Shown here in pieces: positions 25,845-34,467 of a stretch of DNA of 64,000 nt. How positions within the stretch are numbered: the stretch's first letter is position 1; each line of letters opens with the position of its first letter. A model generated the notes under the pieces. That model saw only the letters and a program-made list of their open reading frames with translations. It was not told where the DNA came from and did no database searches. The stretch covers positions 1-64,000 of the forward strand of contig NZ_JAUUTZ010000004.1 of assembly GCF_030678915.1 (NCBI RefSeq). Reading direction: 5' to 3'. Source of the stretch: Paracoccus wurundjeri. GTDB lineage: Bacteria > Pseudomonadota > Alphaproteobacteria > Rhodobacterales > Rhodobacteraceae. The position numbers and the translations under genes are program-made.

Positions 25845-27056
25845 ATGACATCGACCACTGCCGCCCTGTCTGTCACGCGTCCAAGAACCCATCTGGCCGT
25901 TTTGGTCATATTGGGTATGACGCATCTTCTGAACGATCTGATGCAATCGCTGATTCCGGCCGTTTATCCTTTGCTGAAGGATAGTTATGCGCTGGATTTC
26001 ATACAGATTGGCATGATCACGATGACTTTCCAGATCGCCGGATCACTACTGCAGCCGGTGATCGGCATGGTCGCGGACCGCCATCCTGCGCCTTATTCGC
26101 CGGTGGTCGGTATGATGTTTACCCTATCGGGACTCGTCAGTCTGGCCTTTGCGCATAGCTATGCGGTGATCCTCGTCTCGGTCGCGCTGATCGGCATCGG
26201 CTCATCGATCTTCCATCCCGAGGCCACGCGGATGGCGCGCTACGCTGCCGGAGGCCGCCAGGGGCTGGCTCAGGGTATCTTTCAGATAGGCGGGCAGGCG
26301 GGCGGTGCGCTTGGTCCGGTCTTCGCCGCGCTGATCATCGTTCCCTGGGGCCAGCCCAGCCTTGCCTGGTTTGCCGTCGTCGCTCTGCTAGCCATGCTGC
26401 TGCTGGGCTGGATCGGTAGTCAGCAGCGTCGGGTCTTCGCTGAATTCGCCGCCATGCGGGCAAAAGGCAGGGGCGACGGCCATCATGTTTTGCACGCGCC
26501 TCTGACCATTGGGATCGGTCTCGTCGTCCTGACGCTGCTGATGTTTTCGAAAAACGCATACAGCGAAAGCTTTCGGTCCTTCTATATATTCTATCTGATG
26601 GAAAGGTTCGGTCTTTCGGTCCCCTCGGCGCAGATGATGCTGTTCATCTTCCTGCTCGCCTCGGCGGCGGGGGCACTGATTGGCGGCATCGTCGGTGACC
26701 GGATCGGACGCCAGAGAGTCATCTGGATCTCGGTGCTGGGGCCGCTGCCGCTGACGTTGATCCTGCCTTATATGGATCTGGTCTGGACCGGTGTGCTGAC
26801 GGTAGCGATCAATCTGATCATGGCCAGCGCTTTCGCCTCGATTCTAATCTATGCGATGGAGCTTCTGCCTAATCGCATTGGTCTTATCGGCGGGTTGTTC
26901 TATGGCCTGAATTTTGGCCTTGGCGGTATCGCCGCTGCGATTTTGGGTGGATTAGCCGACGGCTACGGTGTCGAGACCGTCTATCGCATTTGTTCTTTCA
27001 TGCCGCTTGCCGGATTGCTGGCATGGTTCCTGCCGAAGATTGACGAAAGTGGCTAG
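25845..27056 (+). CDS. fsr: MFS transporter, fosmidomycin resistance (Fsr) type
   Basis: The 403-residue protein has 12 hydrophobic segments and the Fsr-like beginning LGMTHLLNDLMQSLIPAVYP, followed by GMVADRHPAP in the place of the MFS A-motif and a second-half RIGRQR loop. GSSIFHPEATRMARYAAGGR is the characteristic stretch of this subfamily. These are proton-driven inner-membrane exporters; E. coli Fsr confers fosmidomycin resistance, but natural substrates vary. It stands alone, convergent with the isochorismatase-type gene. Confidence 0.85.
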   Translation: MTSTTAALSVTRPRTHLAVLVILGMTHLLNDLMQSLIPAVYPLLKDSYALDFIQIGMITMTFQIAGSLLQPVIGMVADRHPAPYSPVVGMMFTLSGLVSLAFAHSYAVILVSVALIGIGSSIFHPEATRMARYAAGGRQGLAQGIFQIGGQAGGALGPVFAALIIVPWGQPSLAWFAVVALLAMLLLGWIGSQQRRVFAEFAAMRAKGRGDGHHVLHAPLTIGIGLVVLTLLMFSKNAYSESFRSFYIFYLMERFGLSVPSAQMMLFIFLLASAAGALIGGIVGDRIGRQRVIWISVLGPLPLTLILPYMDLVWTGVLTVAINLIMASAFASILIYAMELLPNRIGLIGGLFYGLNFGLGGIAAAILGGLADGYGVETVYRICSFMPLAGLLAWFLPKIDESG

Positions 27057-27206
27057 CATTAGCGACGGGCATATCGGGCCGCCGATCAAGGGATGAGGAA
27101 GCCGTGGCTGCGTAGCATCCAACTGCCTCGGATCCTGCCTGCAATGCGTCGAAGAAGCGGCATCTGACGGACAGCGAAGAACCGGGGGCATGTCAGAGCA
27201 GGTCTG

Positions 27207-27229
27207 GGCGGAAGAACGGTTATTCCGCC
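27207..27229. terminator. hairpin between convergent genes
   Basis: Perfect arms GGCGGAA (27207-27213) and TTCCGCC (27223-27229) enclose 9 bases and overlap the 3' end of the minus-strand amidase gene. There is no clear T-run; a bidirectional terminator is possible. Confidence 0.35.
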
Positions 27230-27969
27230 GCCCTGAGCGCAGGACCTTTCGGCAGATCGAACATCCCGCGGGGTCTTTCCTGCATGAAGGCCAGAACCTC
27301 TTCGCTTCCGATTACATCGGCATATTTGGCGTTCAGATCGCAAAGCGCTATCGCGTGGCTTGCCTCTGACCGTTCGAAACAGGCGTCCTCGACCATCGTA
27401 ACGCGGTAGTTGTAGCTAAAGGCATCCACGACAGTGGCGCGGACGCAGCCGCTTGTGGCGGTGCCGGTTACGATGACGCTGTCGCAGCCCAGAAGCGTCA
27501 GATAACTCAGCAGATTGGTGCCGTGAAAGCCGCTGGGCTTCTGCTTGTGGATGACGATATCCTGTTCAGAGGGCGCGATCTGCGGCATGATCTCATTGCC
27601 GTCGATAGCAGAGGCCGCTTTCGGCTTTTCTCCGCTGCGGGCGTTTTTCCACGCCCAGCCGCCGGCATCCCAATTGTCCGCGCGTCTGATTCCGGTGGTG
27701 TAGATGACCGGCAGTTCACGGTCATGCGCGACATCGATCAGTTTGCGGATAACGGGCAGGGCGTCCCATGCCGCCTCTCCGCCCGATTGCCGCCAGCGTT
27801 TGACCGATTCGAGCAACGGTTCACGGCGGTCACCGCAGAACGCATAATTGACGTCGATAACCAGCAGTGCCGGCCGCGTTCCAAATCCCTGCCGAACGCC
27901 GTAGCCCGCAAGTTTGAAGACCTGCTTATCGCGTTCCGTCAGGAACTTATCCCAAACGCGTTCAGTCAT
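27220..27969 (-). CDS. isochorismatase family amidohydrolase (N-carbamoylsarcosine amidase-like)
   Basis: The start at 27969 is supported by GGAGGAAGGAAA and gives 249 residues. The catalytic triad of cysteine hydrolases of this family is visible: Asp39 (LLVIDVNYAF), Lys144 (HKQKPSGF) and Cys175 (TATSGCVRATV, with the preceding non-proline cis-type turn). Members hydrolyse amides such as N-carbamoylsarcosine, maleamate or nicotinamide. It is divergent from an NMT1-type binding-protein gene in an island with an alpha/beta hydrolase and a molybdenum hydroxylase, a set that resembles the late steps of N-heterocycle breakdown (deformylase plus maleamate amidase). The substrate is not proved. Confidence 0.85.
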   Translation of the reverse strand: MTERVWDKFLTERDKQVFKLAGYGVRQGFGTRPALLVIDVNYAFCGDRREPLLESVKRWRQSGGEAAWDALPVIRKLIDVAHDRELPVIYTTGIRRADNWDAGGWAWKNARSGEKPKAASAIDGNEIMPQIAPSEQDIVIHKQKPSGFHGTNLLSYLTLLGCDSVIVTGTATSGCVRATVVDAFSYNYRVTMVEDACFERSEASHAIALCDLNAKYADVIGSEEVLAFMQERPRGMFDLPKGPALRAAE

Positions 27970-28056
27970 TTTCCTTCCTCCTATCTTTTTCAAGCGATAG
28001 CCCGGCGGATCGTGGATCCTTCTTATCGGCGATTGACTTATGGCGATAATATGTTT

Positions 28057-28071
28057 GTATGGCAAGCATAC
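28057..28071. promoter_or_regulatory. inverted repeat in the amidase/binding-protein promoter region
   Basis: GTATG (28057-28061) and CATAC (28067-28071) form a 5-5-5 dyad between the divergent amidase and binding-protein genes. It resembles a short GntR-type half-site pair. It does not match the dyad shared by the other two promoters of the island. Confidence 0.35.
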
Positions 28072-28164
28072 GTTATTACTAAAATACACTATTCCACTTC
28101 ATATCATCGGCACCATTTCGGGGAAAAAGCCGAAACATCTGAAGATTTCAGGGAGGGGAAGCGC

Positions 28165-29148
28165 ATGTTTTCGAGATTGGGAATCAACTGTGTTCTGATT
28201 GCGGCGACAGGTATCGCCGCGATTGCAGGCGCGGCGCAGGCGCAGGAGGTCTGGAGGCATGGTATTGTTGAAGCGAAAGGCGATTCCGGATTTCTGTTTC
28301 AGGCTGCAGAAGGCGGTTTCGGAGAGAAACGTGGCCTTGATATCGAGATGGTGGAGTTCACCGGCGGGCCGACCGCGTTGAAGGCGCTGCTTGCGGGGGA
28401 ACTGGACAGTTTCGAAGCCAGTCCCGTCGTCGCGCTGCCCGCGCTTCACCAGAATGCCGATATCAAGATCATCGGCTGCAACTGGCCGGGAATGACCTAT
28501 ACCGTATTCTCGTCGCCGGACGTGGCTTCCACAGAAGATCTCAAGGGGCAGTCGATCGGCGTTTCTGCGCCTGGTTCGCTTCCGATGCTCTTCACCCAGC
28601 TTGCGCTCGAGGCGTCTGGGTTGTCCGCGTCGGATGTTACCTATGTGAATGCGGGTGGAAGCGCGGATCGTGTCCGTGCGGTGGGCGCGGGGCTTGTGAC
28701 CGCCGCCGCAAGTTCCAGCGAATTCGCGGTCGGTGCGGAAACATATAATGTGAAGCCGCTTCTCGCGGGGGCAGAGGTCACGCCCCAATTCGTCAAGGTC
28801 TGCGTTATGACGACAGGCGCAAAGATTGCCGAACGGCGCGCGGATATGGTGAATTTCCTTGGCGCCGAGATGGAGGGGCTGGCTTACGGAATCGGCAACA
28901 AGGACGCGATGATCGCTCTTGCCCATAAGGTCGCCCGGCTGCCCGAGGACGACAAGACGGCGGAATTCATTTATGACGAAGCTATAAAATACGACGCGAT
29001 CGCCATCGATCTTGCGGTTCCGATGGAAAACCTGCAATGGACCGATGATCAGATGGTTCGTCTTGGCGCGCTTCCCGAAAATGCCGATGTCAGGGATTTC
29101 GTGGATGAAAGCGTTCGGGAAGAGGCTCTGGCAACCGTCGGGAAGTAA
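28165..29148 (+). CDS. NMT1/SsuA-like ABC transporter substrate-binding protein (copy 1)
   Basis: The 327-residue protein starts after GGGAGGGG and has a signal peptide ending in AQAQ. The mature protein begins VWRHGIVEAKGDSGFLFQAA and carries ALLAGELDSFEASPVVALP, IIGCNWPGMTYTVFSS and SIGVSAPGS, typical of the NMT1/THI5-like binding fold. It is closely related to the protein at 31701-32666 (shared VWRHG-(I/V)-VEAKGD and GCNWPGMTY blocks), so the two arose by duplication. It has no adjacent permease gene of its own and may share the ABC transporter at 32697-34363. Confidence 0.88.
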   Translation: MFSRLGINCVLIAATGIAAIAGAAQAQEVWRHGIVEAKGDSGFLFQAAEGGFGEKRGLDIEMVEFTGGPTALKALLAGELDSFEASPVVALPALHQNADIKIIGCNWPGMTYTVFSSPDVASTEDLKGQSIGVSAPGSLPMLFTQLALEASGLSASDVTYVNAGGSADRVRAVGAGLVTAAASSSEFAVGAETYNVKPLLAGAEVTPQFVKVCVMTTGAKIAERRADMVNFLGAEMEGLAYGIGNKDAMIALAHKVARLPEDDKTAEFIYDEAIKYDAIAIDLAVPMENLQWTDDQMVRLGALPENADVRDFVDESVREEALATVGK

Positions 29149-29157
29149 TGCGGCCTC

Positions 29158-29183
29158 ATTCCGTTTTTCGGCGGGACCGGAAT
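29158..29183. terminator. hairpin between convergent genes
   Basis: ATTCCG (29158-29163) and CGGAAT (29178-29183) are inverted in the 36-base gap between the binding-protein gene and the convergent DUF2390 gene. It may act as a weak bidirectional terminator. Confidence 0.35.
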
Positions 29184-29184
29184 T

Positions 29185-29709
29185 TCAGGAAAGATGCGGA
29201 GAATGCCGTGCCGAGCCGCCGGATTTACGGGTTGCGGCAATTGTGGCTGACAGTCCGATCCGCTTCAGGCCGTAAAAGGCGCACAGACTGTCTATCAGTT
29301 TTCGCAAGGCGTCGTCCTGCTCCAGATTAGCGCGTTCATCTATTGACGCGGCTTCCAGCCGGGCGAGGCGGGTCTGCTCCATAGTCAATTCACGCTTCAG
29401 CAGCGCTTTGCGCAAGCGCCCCGTCCGGCCATCGCGGGACAGGCGCTTTCTGACATAACGCGTCAGGAACAGATGCAACCGCGCCTGCCACGGCACGGAA
29501 TATTTCAATCTCCGAAGGGTGTCCGGCCCGATACTGCACCCCCCGGATGCAAGGAACAGGGCAGCCAGAAGCAGGCAGACATCGCCTTTCTGCCGGTCCT
29601 GGAAATACAGGCATTCCTCCTTGACGCCCGGTTCGGCATAGACGGCAAGCGCGAACCGCCAGAGTGCATTCTTGTCGGACGTCCGGGGAATTCGCGCTTG
29701 CTGCCGCAT
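29185..29709 (-). CDS. DUF2390 / TIGR02444 family protein
   Basis: The 174-residue protein matches a conserved proteobacterial family of unknown function: WRFALAVYAEPGVKEECLYF is its typical beginning and DVCLLLAALFLA follows at the usual place. The C-terminal half is helical and charged (LRKALLKRELTMEQTRLARL). No signal peptide or membrane segment is seen. It is the last gene of a LysR-hydrolase-DUF2390 unit, 3 bases after the hydrolase stop. Confidence 0.75.
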   Translation of the reverse strand: MRQQARIPRTSDKNALWRFALAVYAEPGVKEECLYFQDRQKGDVCLLLAALFLASGGCSIGPDTLRRLKYSVPWQARLHLFLTRYVRKRLSRDGRTGRLRKALLKRELTMEQTRLARLEAASIDERANLEQDDALRKLIDSLCAFYGLKRIGLSATIAATRKSGGSARHSPHLS

Positions 29710-29712
29710 CGC

Positions 29713-30537
29713 TTAGATTCGCTGTCCGAGTCCGGTCAGTGCGTCAGCGATCACTTCGGGAGCCTCGAGCGGGGTGAAATGGCGCATGTCGGGCAGAATT
29801 TCCATCGTCGCGCCCGGGATCGCATCGGCCATCGCCTGCGCCATTGCGGGCGGTGTCGCGTAATCGTGCTCGCCCACCAGGATCAGGGTGGGGAAATCGA
29901 ATTGTGGCATTCCCTCGCGCAGGTCGGCTGCCCCCAGCATCCGGCAGGTGGCCAGATAGCTTGGCACGTCATTGGCCATGAAAACCGCGACGGCGCTGTC
30001 CACGATATCGGGATGGCTTTCAAGGAAAGCCGGACTGAACCAGCGGCTTTTCTGGAAGCCGACCAATGCGGCCAATCCTTCGTTCACGGCTTTCATGCCC
30101 CGTTCCTCCCACGCTTCCGGTGCGCCTTCACCATACCATGCGGTCGTGTCTAACAATCCCAGCGCCGACACCCGGTCAGCATGATGTGTCGCGAAGGCAA
30201 GCGCAACGCAACCGCCCATCGAGGCACCGGCCACAATCGCGTCCTGCCAGCTGAGATGGGCCATGACATCGGCAAGATCGTCGGCGAATTGCTCGACGGT
30301 GAAGGGTCCCTCCGATTTCGTGGACCGGCCATGTCCGCGGCAATCGATGGTCAGTACTGCGGCATCCGCTGGCAGGCAGGCGATCACCCGATCCCAGAAT
30401 GCGCCATTCATGGCCAGCGAATGGATCAGGGCGATCCGCGTCGTACCTGCCGGATTGGCGATGCGCCATGCGATTTCGGCGCCATCACGGGTCTGTGCCA
30501 TTCCCTCATGCGGAGTTTCATTGATGGTGGTGTCCAT
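29713..30537 (-). CDS. alpha/beta hydrolase (PcaD/NicD-like)
   Basis: The 274-residue cytoplasmic protein has the catalytic triad Ser106 (AGASMGG), Asp225 (GEHDYATP) and His253 (MRHFTPLEAP), an oxyanion HSLAMNGAFWD loop, and a lid segment rich in aromatic residues. The closest well-known groups are 3-oxoadipate enol-lactonases and N-formylmaleamate deformylases, which are hard to separate by eye. Together with an isochorismatase-type amidase 2 kb away, the deformylase reading is attractive. The start lies 1 base after the LysR stop with AGGAAAG upstream, so the two are cotranscribed. Confidence 0.85.
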   Translation of the reverse strand: MDTTINETPHEGMAQTRDGAEIAWRIANPAGTTRIALIHSLAMNGAFWDRVIACLPADAAVLTIDCRGHGRSTKSEGPFTVEQFADDLADVMAHLSWQDAIVAGASMGGCVALAFATHHADRVSALGLLDTTAWYGEGAPEAWEERGMKAVNEGLAALVGFQKSRWFSPAFLESHPDIVDSAVAVFMANDVPSYLATCRMLGAADLREGMPQFDFPTLILVGEHDYATPPAMAQAMADAIPGATMEILPDMRHFTPLEAPEVIADALTGLGQRI

Positions 30538-30538
30538 A

Positions 30539-31510
30539 TTATCTTTCCTTCATCGTCTCGAAAGCTGTTGGTGGTGGACGGTGAAACCCATCCGGCGGAT
30601 CCTGTTGCAGGGTTCGGGCGGCCGCGTGGATTTTGCGGATCATCCATTTATGCGAGGGCAGCGAGGAACGTGGCTGGCTCCAGACCAGATCCGTGCGCAC
30701 CTCAAGTCCATCGACCGGGACATCGGTAATGTGCAGTTCCGATGTGTCGAACATTGACAACATGCGTTCCAGCATCAGCGACAACAGATTCGTTTTGGTC
30801 ACGATGGCGGGGGCCGCGACGAACTGATGTACGGTGGCGAATATATTCCGCTGGATGCCGTGTTCGGCCAGTAGAACATCGGCCCGGCTGGAATCTCCGG
30901 GGCCGGGTTTTACGGCAAGATGTTCCGCCTGAACGAATAACTGCCGCGTCAGGGGCTGTCGCGCCAATTGGTGATCGCGGCGCATGATGCAGACATAGCG
31001 GTCATGAAAAAGCGATGTGCGCGAAAAGCGGCGCGGCAGATTGGGGATCACTCCGATCGCGAAATCGACGGCATTGCGATCCAGCAGATCGACGAGCTGT
31101 TCGTTGCTGTGCGATTCCGCGAGAACGCGGATATTCGGCGCAACCTTTGCCAGATGGGCCATGAGCGCGGGTAGCAGGACAACCGAGGCATTTTCTGATA
31201 CCGCTAATGTGAACACCCAGGGCGTATCCTGCGGTTGGAAGTCCTGCGGCACCAGAATGTTCTCGATCTGGCGCAATGCGTCATTCAGAGGTACGGCCAG
31301 TTCCTGCGACCGCGCGGTTGGCTGCATCTCGCCGCCGACACGGACGAAAAGCGGGTCGTTGAACAATTGTCGCAAGCGATTCAGGGCGTTACTGGTCGCC
31401 GGTTGTGACATGCCCAGCCGCGCAGCGGCCTTGCTGACCGAATGTTCGGCAAGCAGTGCATCCATGACGACCAGCAGTCGCATCTCGATAGAAGCCAAAT
31501 TCACCGTCAT
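30539..31510 (-). CDS. LysR family transcriptional regulator
   Basis: Starting at 31510, the 323-residue protein has a winged helix (about 8-65) with HSVSKAAARLGMSQPATSNALNRLRQLFNDPLFVR and a PBP2-like effector domain ending near residue 300. DPLFVR and MQPTA place it near the NodD/NahR-like group of LysR proteins that recognise aromatic compounds. It is divergent from the binding-protein gene at 31701 and leads the hydrolase operon. The dyad at 31558-31580 (TACTGT-N11-ACAGTA, a T-N11-A layout typical of LysR boxes) is its likely target. Confidence 0.9.
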   Translation of the reverse strand: MTVNLASIEMRLLVVMDALLAEHSVSKAAARLGMSQPATSNALNRLRQLFNDPLFVRVGGEMQPTARSQELAVPLNDALRQIENILVPQDFQPQDTPWVFTLAVSENASVVLLPALMAHLAKVAPNIRVLAESHSNEQLVDLLDRNAVDFAIGVIPNLPRRFSRTSLFHDRYVCIMRRDHQLARQPLTRQLFVQAEHLAVKPGPGDSSRADVLLAEHGIQRNIFATVHQFVAAPAIVTKTNLLSLMLERMLSMFDTSELHITDVPVDGLEVRTDLVWSQPRSSLPSHKWMIRKIHAAARTLQQDPPDGFHRPPPTAFETMKER

Positions 31511-31557
31511 GATAGTGTTCTCTCGGATTTGAATTTGCCAGTTTCTGTTCTTTGCAA

Positions 31558-31601
31558 TACTGTCATACATACATACAGTAGTATAGCAATGCAATATTGC
31601 A
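31558..31601. promoter_or_regulatory. shared dyad (site A) and adjacent palindrome in the LysR/binding-protein promoter
   Basis: The dyad TACTGT-N11-ACAGTA spans 31558-31580, with left sequence TACTGTCATACAT. The same 13 bases, spacing and right arm recur at 38928-38950 in the UbiD/hydroxylase promoter region. Ten bases further, TGCAATATTGCA (31590-31601) is a perfect 12-base palindrome. Both lie between the LysR start (31510) and the binding-protein start (31701). Confidence 0.65.
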
Positions 31602-31700
31602 GCCGATGGAAGGAGTATGCGAGTGTCCCGCGCGGAAGTGGGGCGAATCTCGCCATCGGCCGTAATCTAGAAATGGGTCTCGAAATTTGGGGAGGAGAAT

Positions 31701-32666
31701 ATGAAAGGTAGGATGTGCACCGTGATCGCGGCGGCAGCGGTGGCAATAAGCGGCCCCGCATTCGCGGATGTCTGGCGGCATGGTGTCGTGGAGGCCAAAG
31801 GCGACGCGGGCATAATCTTCATGGCCGAGCGTTTTGCCGAGAAATACGGCATCGATCTGGAGATGGTGGAGTTCGTTAGCAGCACGGTGCCGGTCAAGGC
31901 GCTGCTGGCCGGCGAGATCGACAGCTATGCAACCTCGCCTCTGGTCGGTCTTGCGGCCATGGCCGAGAAGGCGCCACTGCGCTTTGTCGGCTGCAACTGG
32001 CCGGGAATGACTTACAACATCTATGCGAAATCCGAGATTACCTCGGTCGAGGACCTCAGGGGAAAATCCATCGGCGTCTCTGGGCCGGGATCATCACCGG
32101 ATTTGTTCGCGCGTGAAGTGCTGTACGCGCATGATATCGATCCGGGTGAGGTCAAGTTCGTCAGCGCCGGCGGGGGCGGAGACCGTTTCCGCGCAGTCGT
32201 CGCAGGCATCGTTGATGCCACCGCAACCTCAAGTGAATATGAAGAGGAAGCGGAACGTCAGAATGTGAATGTGATCGCTCGTGCGCCGGACGTCACCCCG
32301 AATCTGCTGCGGAATTGCATCGTGACCACACAGGACGCCATCGACAACAGGAGCGATGAGCTGGTGCGGTTTCTTGCCACGCAGATGGAAGGACATGCCT
32401 ATGCGTTGGAGCATCCCGAGGAAACCTATCCATTGGCACGCGAAATCACCAATATGGCCGAGGACGACAAGAGTCCCGAGTTCATTTTCGACGAGGTCGT
32501 CAAATATTCCGCTGTGACTCCCGATCTGGAGATGGATGCCGAGAAGCTTCAGTGGAACGTGGATATGATGCAGCGCAATGCCCGCATTCAGAACGTATTC
32601 GATGTCACTGAATTCATCGATGATGGCCCGCGGCAGCAGGCTCTTGAGCTTGTGAAACAGCAGTAA
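31701..32666 (+). CDS. NMT1/SsuA-like ABC transporter substrate-binding protein (copy 2)
   Basis: The 321-residue protein follows GGGGAGGAG and has a signal peptide ending AFA (about residue 22). The mature part opens VWRHGVVEAKGDAGIIFMAE and has ALLAGEIDSYATSPLVGLA and FVGCNWPGMTYNIY, paralogous to copy 1. It is the first gene of an operon with the ATPase (30 bases downstream) and permease, so it is the dedicated periplasmic receptor. Family members bind thiamine precursors, sulfonates, nitriles or aromatic acids; the surrounding enzymes favour an aromatic or N-heterocyclic acid. Confidence 0.9.
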   Translation: MKGRMCTVIAAAAVAISGPAFADVWRHGVVEAKGDAGIIFMAERFAEKYGIDLEMVEFVSSTVPVKALLAGEIDSYATSPLVGLAAMAEKAPLRFVGCNWPGMTYNIYAKSEITSVEDLRGKSIGVSGPGSSPDLFAREVLYAHDIDPGEVKFVSAGGGGDRFRAVVAGIVDATATSSEYEEEAERQNVNVIARAPDVTPNLLRNCIVTTQDAIDNRSDELVRFLATQMEGHAYALEHPEETYPLAREITNMAEDDKSPEFIFDEVVKYSAVTPDLEMDAEKLQWNVDMMQRNARIQNVFDVTEFIDDGPRQQALELVKQQ

Positions 32667-32696
32667 CGCTCCCACGCAAAAACTGGAGACGGCTAT

Positions 32697-33530
32697 ATGT
32701 CCCATGTAGAACTGAAAAACGTATCCAAAACCTTCAATTTGCGCTCGGGTGGTGCAAACATCAAAACCCGCGCGCTTGACAATCTGTCCCTGAATATCGA
32801 ACGCGGCGAGATCGTCGCGCTGACCGGTCCCAGCGGCTGCGGCAAGACGACGGCGCTGCGCATCATCATGGGCCTGGAAGAAGCCTCGGGCGGGATGATC
32901 CGCGTCGCCGGGAAAGAGATCAATGGCTGCGGTCTGGATCGCGGCATGGTCTTTCAACATGCCGAATTGCTTCCGTGGCGCTCGGCGGTCGATAATATCC
33001 GCTTCGCGCTGGAGGCGAACGGGGTTGCTGCCTCCGAGATTGCCGAGCGTGCCGAACGGTTCATAGATCTTGTTGGGCTGAGACATGCCATGCACCACCG
33101 CCCTCACCAGCTGTCGGGTGGCATGAAGCAAAGGGTCGGCATCGCCCGCGCGCTGGCCATCGATCCTGAAGTGCTTCTGATGGACGAGCCTTTCGGCGCA
33201 CTGGATTCGCAGACCCGTGAAGTATTGCAGATGGAACTGCTGGACATCCATCAGCGGACCGGCAAGACGATTATTTTCGTCACGCATGATCTGGACGAAG
33301 CCGTGTTGCTGGCAGACCGGATCGCGGTCATGGTCAAGGGCCGGCTTCGCGAGATCATCGATGTGAATATCGAGCGCCCGCGCAACGATATGCGGGCAAT
33401 CCGTGGTTCCGAGGAATTCGCACGCAAGCGGCATCTGGCCTGGGACGCGCTGCATAGTCATCCCGAGGACGCCGTTGCGGCGCACGGGTCCGAAACATCC
33501 GACACTACGCCCCTTCGGGCCACGGCCTGA
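32697..33530 (+). CDS. ABC transporter ATP-binding protein (SsuB/TauB family)
   Basis: The 277-residue protein shows Walker A GPSGCGKTT (about residues 44-52), the Q-loop, signature LSGGMKQR, Walker B LLMDEPFGALD and the switch His in VTHDLDEAV. It is the nitrate/sulfonate/taurine-type ATPase and energises uptake with the permease that follows 11 bases later. The C-terminus carries a short extra tail after the usual end, without a known domain. Confidence 0.95.
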   Translation: MSHVELKNVSKTFNLRSGGANIKTRALDNLSLNIERGEIVALTGPSGCGKTTALRIIMGLEEASGGMIRVAGKEINGCGLDRGMVFQHAELLPWRSAVDNIRFALEANGVAASEIAERAERFIDLVGLRHAMHHRPHQLSGGMKQRVGIARALAIDPEVLLMDEPFGALDSQTREVLQMELLDIHQRTGKTIIFVTHDLDEAVLLADRIAVMVKGRLREIIDVNIERPRNDMRAIRGSEEFARKRHLAWDALHSHPEDAVAAHGSETSDTTPLRATA

Positions 33531-33541
33531 GAGGTGCCTGA

Positions 33542-34363
33542 ATGACCATTTCAAACTATCACGAATCCATCGCTGTCAAGAAACCACGTTTTTCGGTCAA
33601 AGACATGCCGAGCTGGTCGATTACGCTGATCTCCGTCGCGACCCTGATGATCGTGTGGGAATTGTGCGGGCCCTGGATAAACCCGCTTTTCGGCTCCTAT
33701 CCTTCGCAGATCATCCGATCTTTCCTGGATATGATGAGTGACGGCATGCTGGTGCGCGCCTTTGTGCAGAGCATCCAGCCATTCGTCGTGGGCTATGCGC
33801 TTGCTGCCCTCGCAGGGATTCCGATCGGGTTGTTGCTGGGCCGTTACCGGGTCTTCGATGCCGCGTTCGGTATCTATATCACGGCGGGTTATGCGACCCC
33901 AAGCATCGCGCTGGTGCCGCTGCTGATGATCTGGTTCGGGCTTGGCTTCAGCGTCAAGGTGGTGATCGTATTCCTGATGGCCTTCTTCCCGATCTGTATC
34001 AATACCACCGCCGGCGTGAAGGCAGTTCCGAAGACGCTGATCGAAGTGGGCACGGCATTCTGCGCATCGCAAACCAAGATCATGCGACAGATCGTTCTGC
34101 CGGCGACGCTGCCCTATATCATGGCGGGCCTCAGGCTGGCCGTCGGCAAGGCCGTGATCGGGATGATCCTTGCGGAATTCCTGACCGCGCTGTCGGGGCT
34201 GGGCGGGATCATCATCAACGCCGCGAACAGCTTCCGCACCGCCGAGATGTTCGTGCCGATCATTCTGGTGATGATATTGGCGGTCGTGCTGGAAAAACTG
34301 CTGGCCCTACTTGAACATGTCGTGGCGCCCTGGCAGCGGGAGATCTCGGGCGACGGTCACTGA
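33542..34363 (+). CDS. ABC transporter permease (SsuC/TauC family)
   Basis: The 273-residue inner-membrane protein has six hydrophobic segments and the EAA-type cytoplasmic loop (TLIEVGTAFCASQTKIMRQI followed by VLPATLPYIMAGLRLAVGKA), which docks to the ATPase. PFVVGYALAALAGIPIGLLLG is the typical first signature of BPD_transp_1 permeases. A homodimer is expected. It closes the three-gene ABC operon and is followed after about 100 bases by the AbrB-type gene. Confidence 0.94.
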   Translation: MTISNYHESIAVKKPRFSVKDMPSWSITLISVATLMIVWELCGPWINPLFGSYPSQIIRSFLDMMSDGMLVRAFVQSIQPFVVGYALAALAGIPIGLLLGRYRVFDAAFGIYITAGYATPSIALVPLLMIWFGLGFSVKVVIVFLMAFFPICINTTAGVKAVPKTLIEVGTAFCASQTKIMRQIVLPATLPYIMAGLRLAVGKAVIGMILAEFLTALSGLGGIIINAANSFRTAEMFVPIILVMILAVVLEKLLALLEHVVAPWQREISGDGH

Positions 34364-34467
34364 TAACGCCCGCCCCCAAGACGCACCTGCCAGACTTCGC
34401 CGGTCCCGGAACAATCCGGGCCGGCAATTCCGTTCCATCGTCAGAAACAGGCCGACCGAATACCGAT

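Noticed and set aside
32229-33554. 441-codon minus-strand open frame
   Set aside because: Antisense to the binding-protein and ATPase genes, which have clear motifs.
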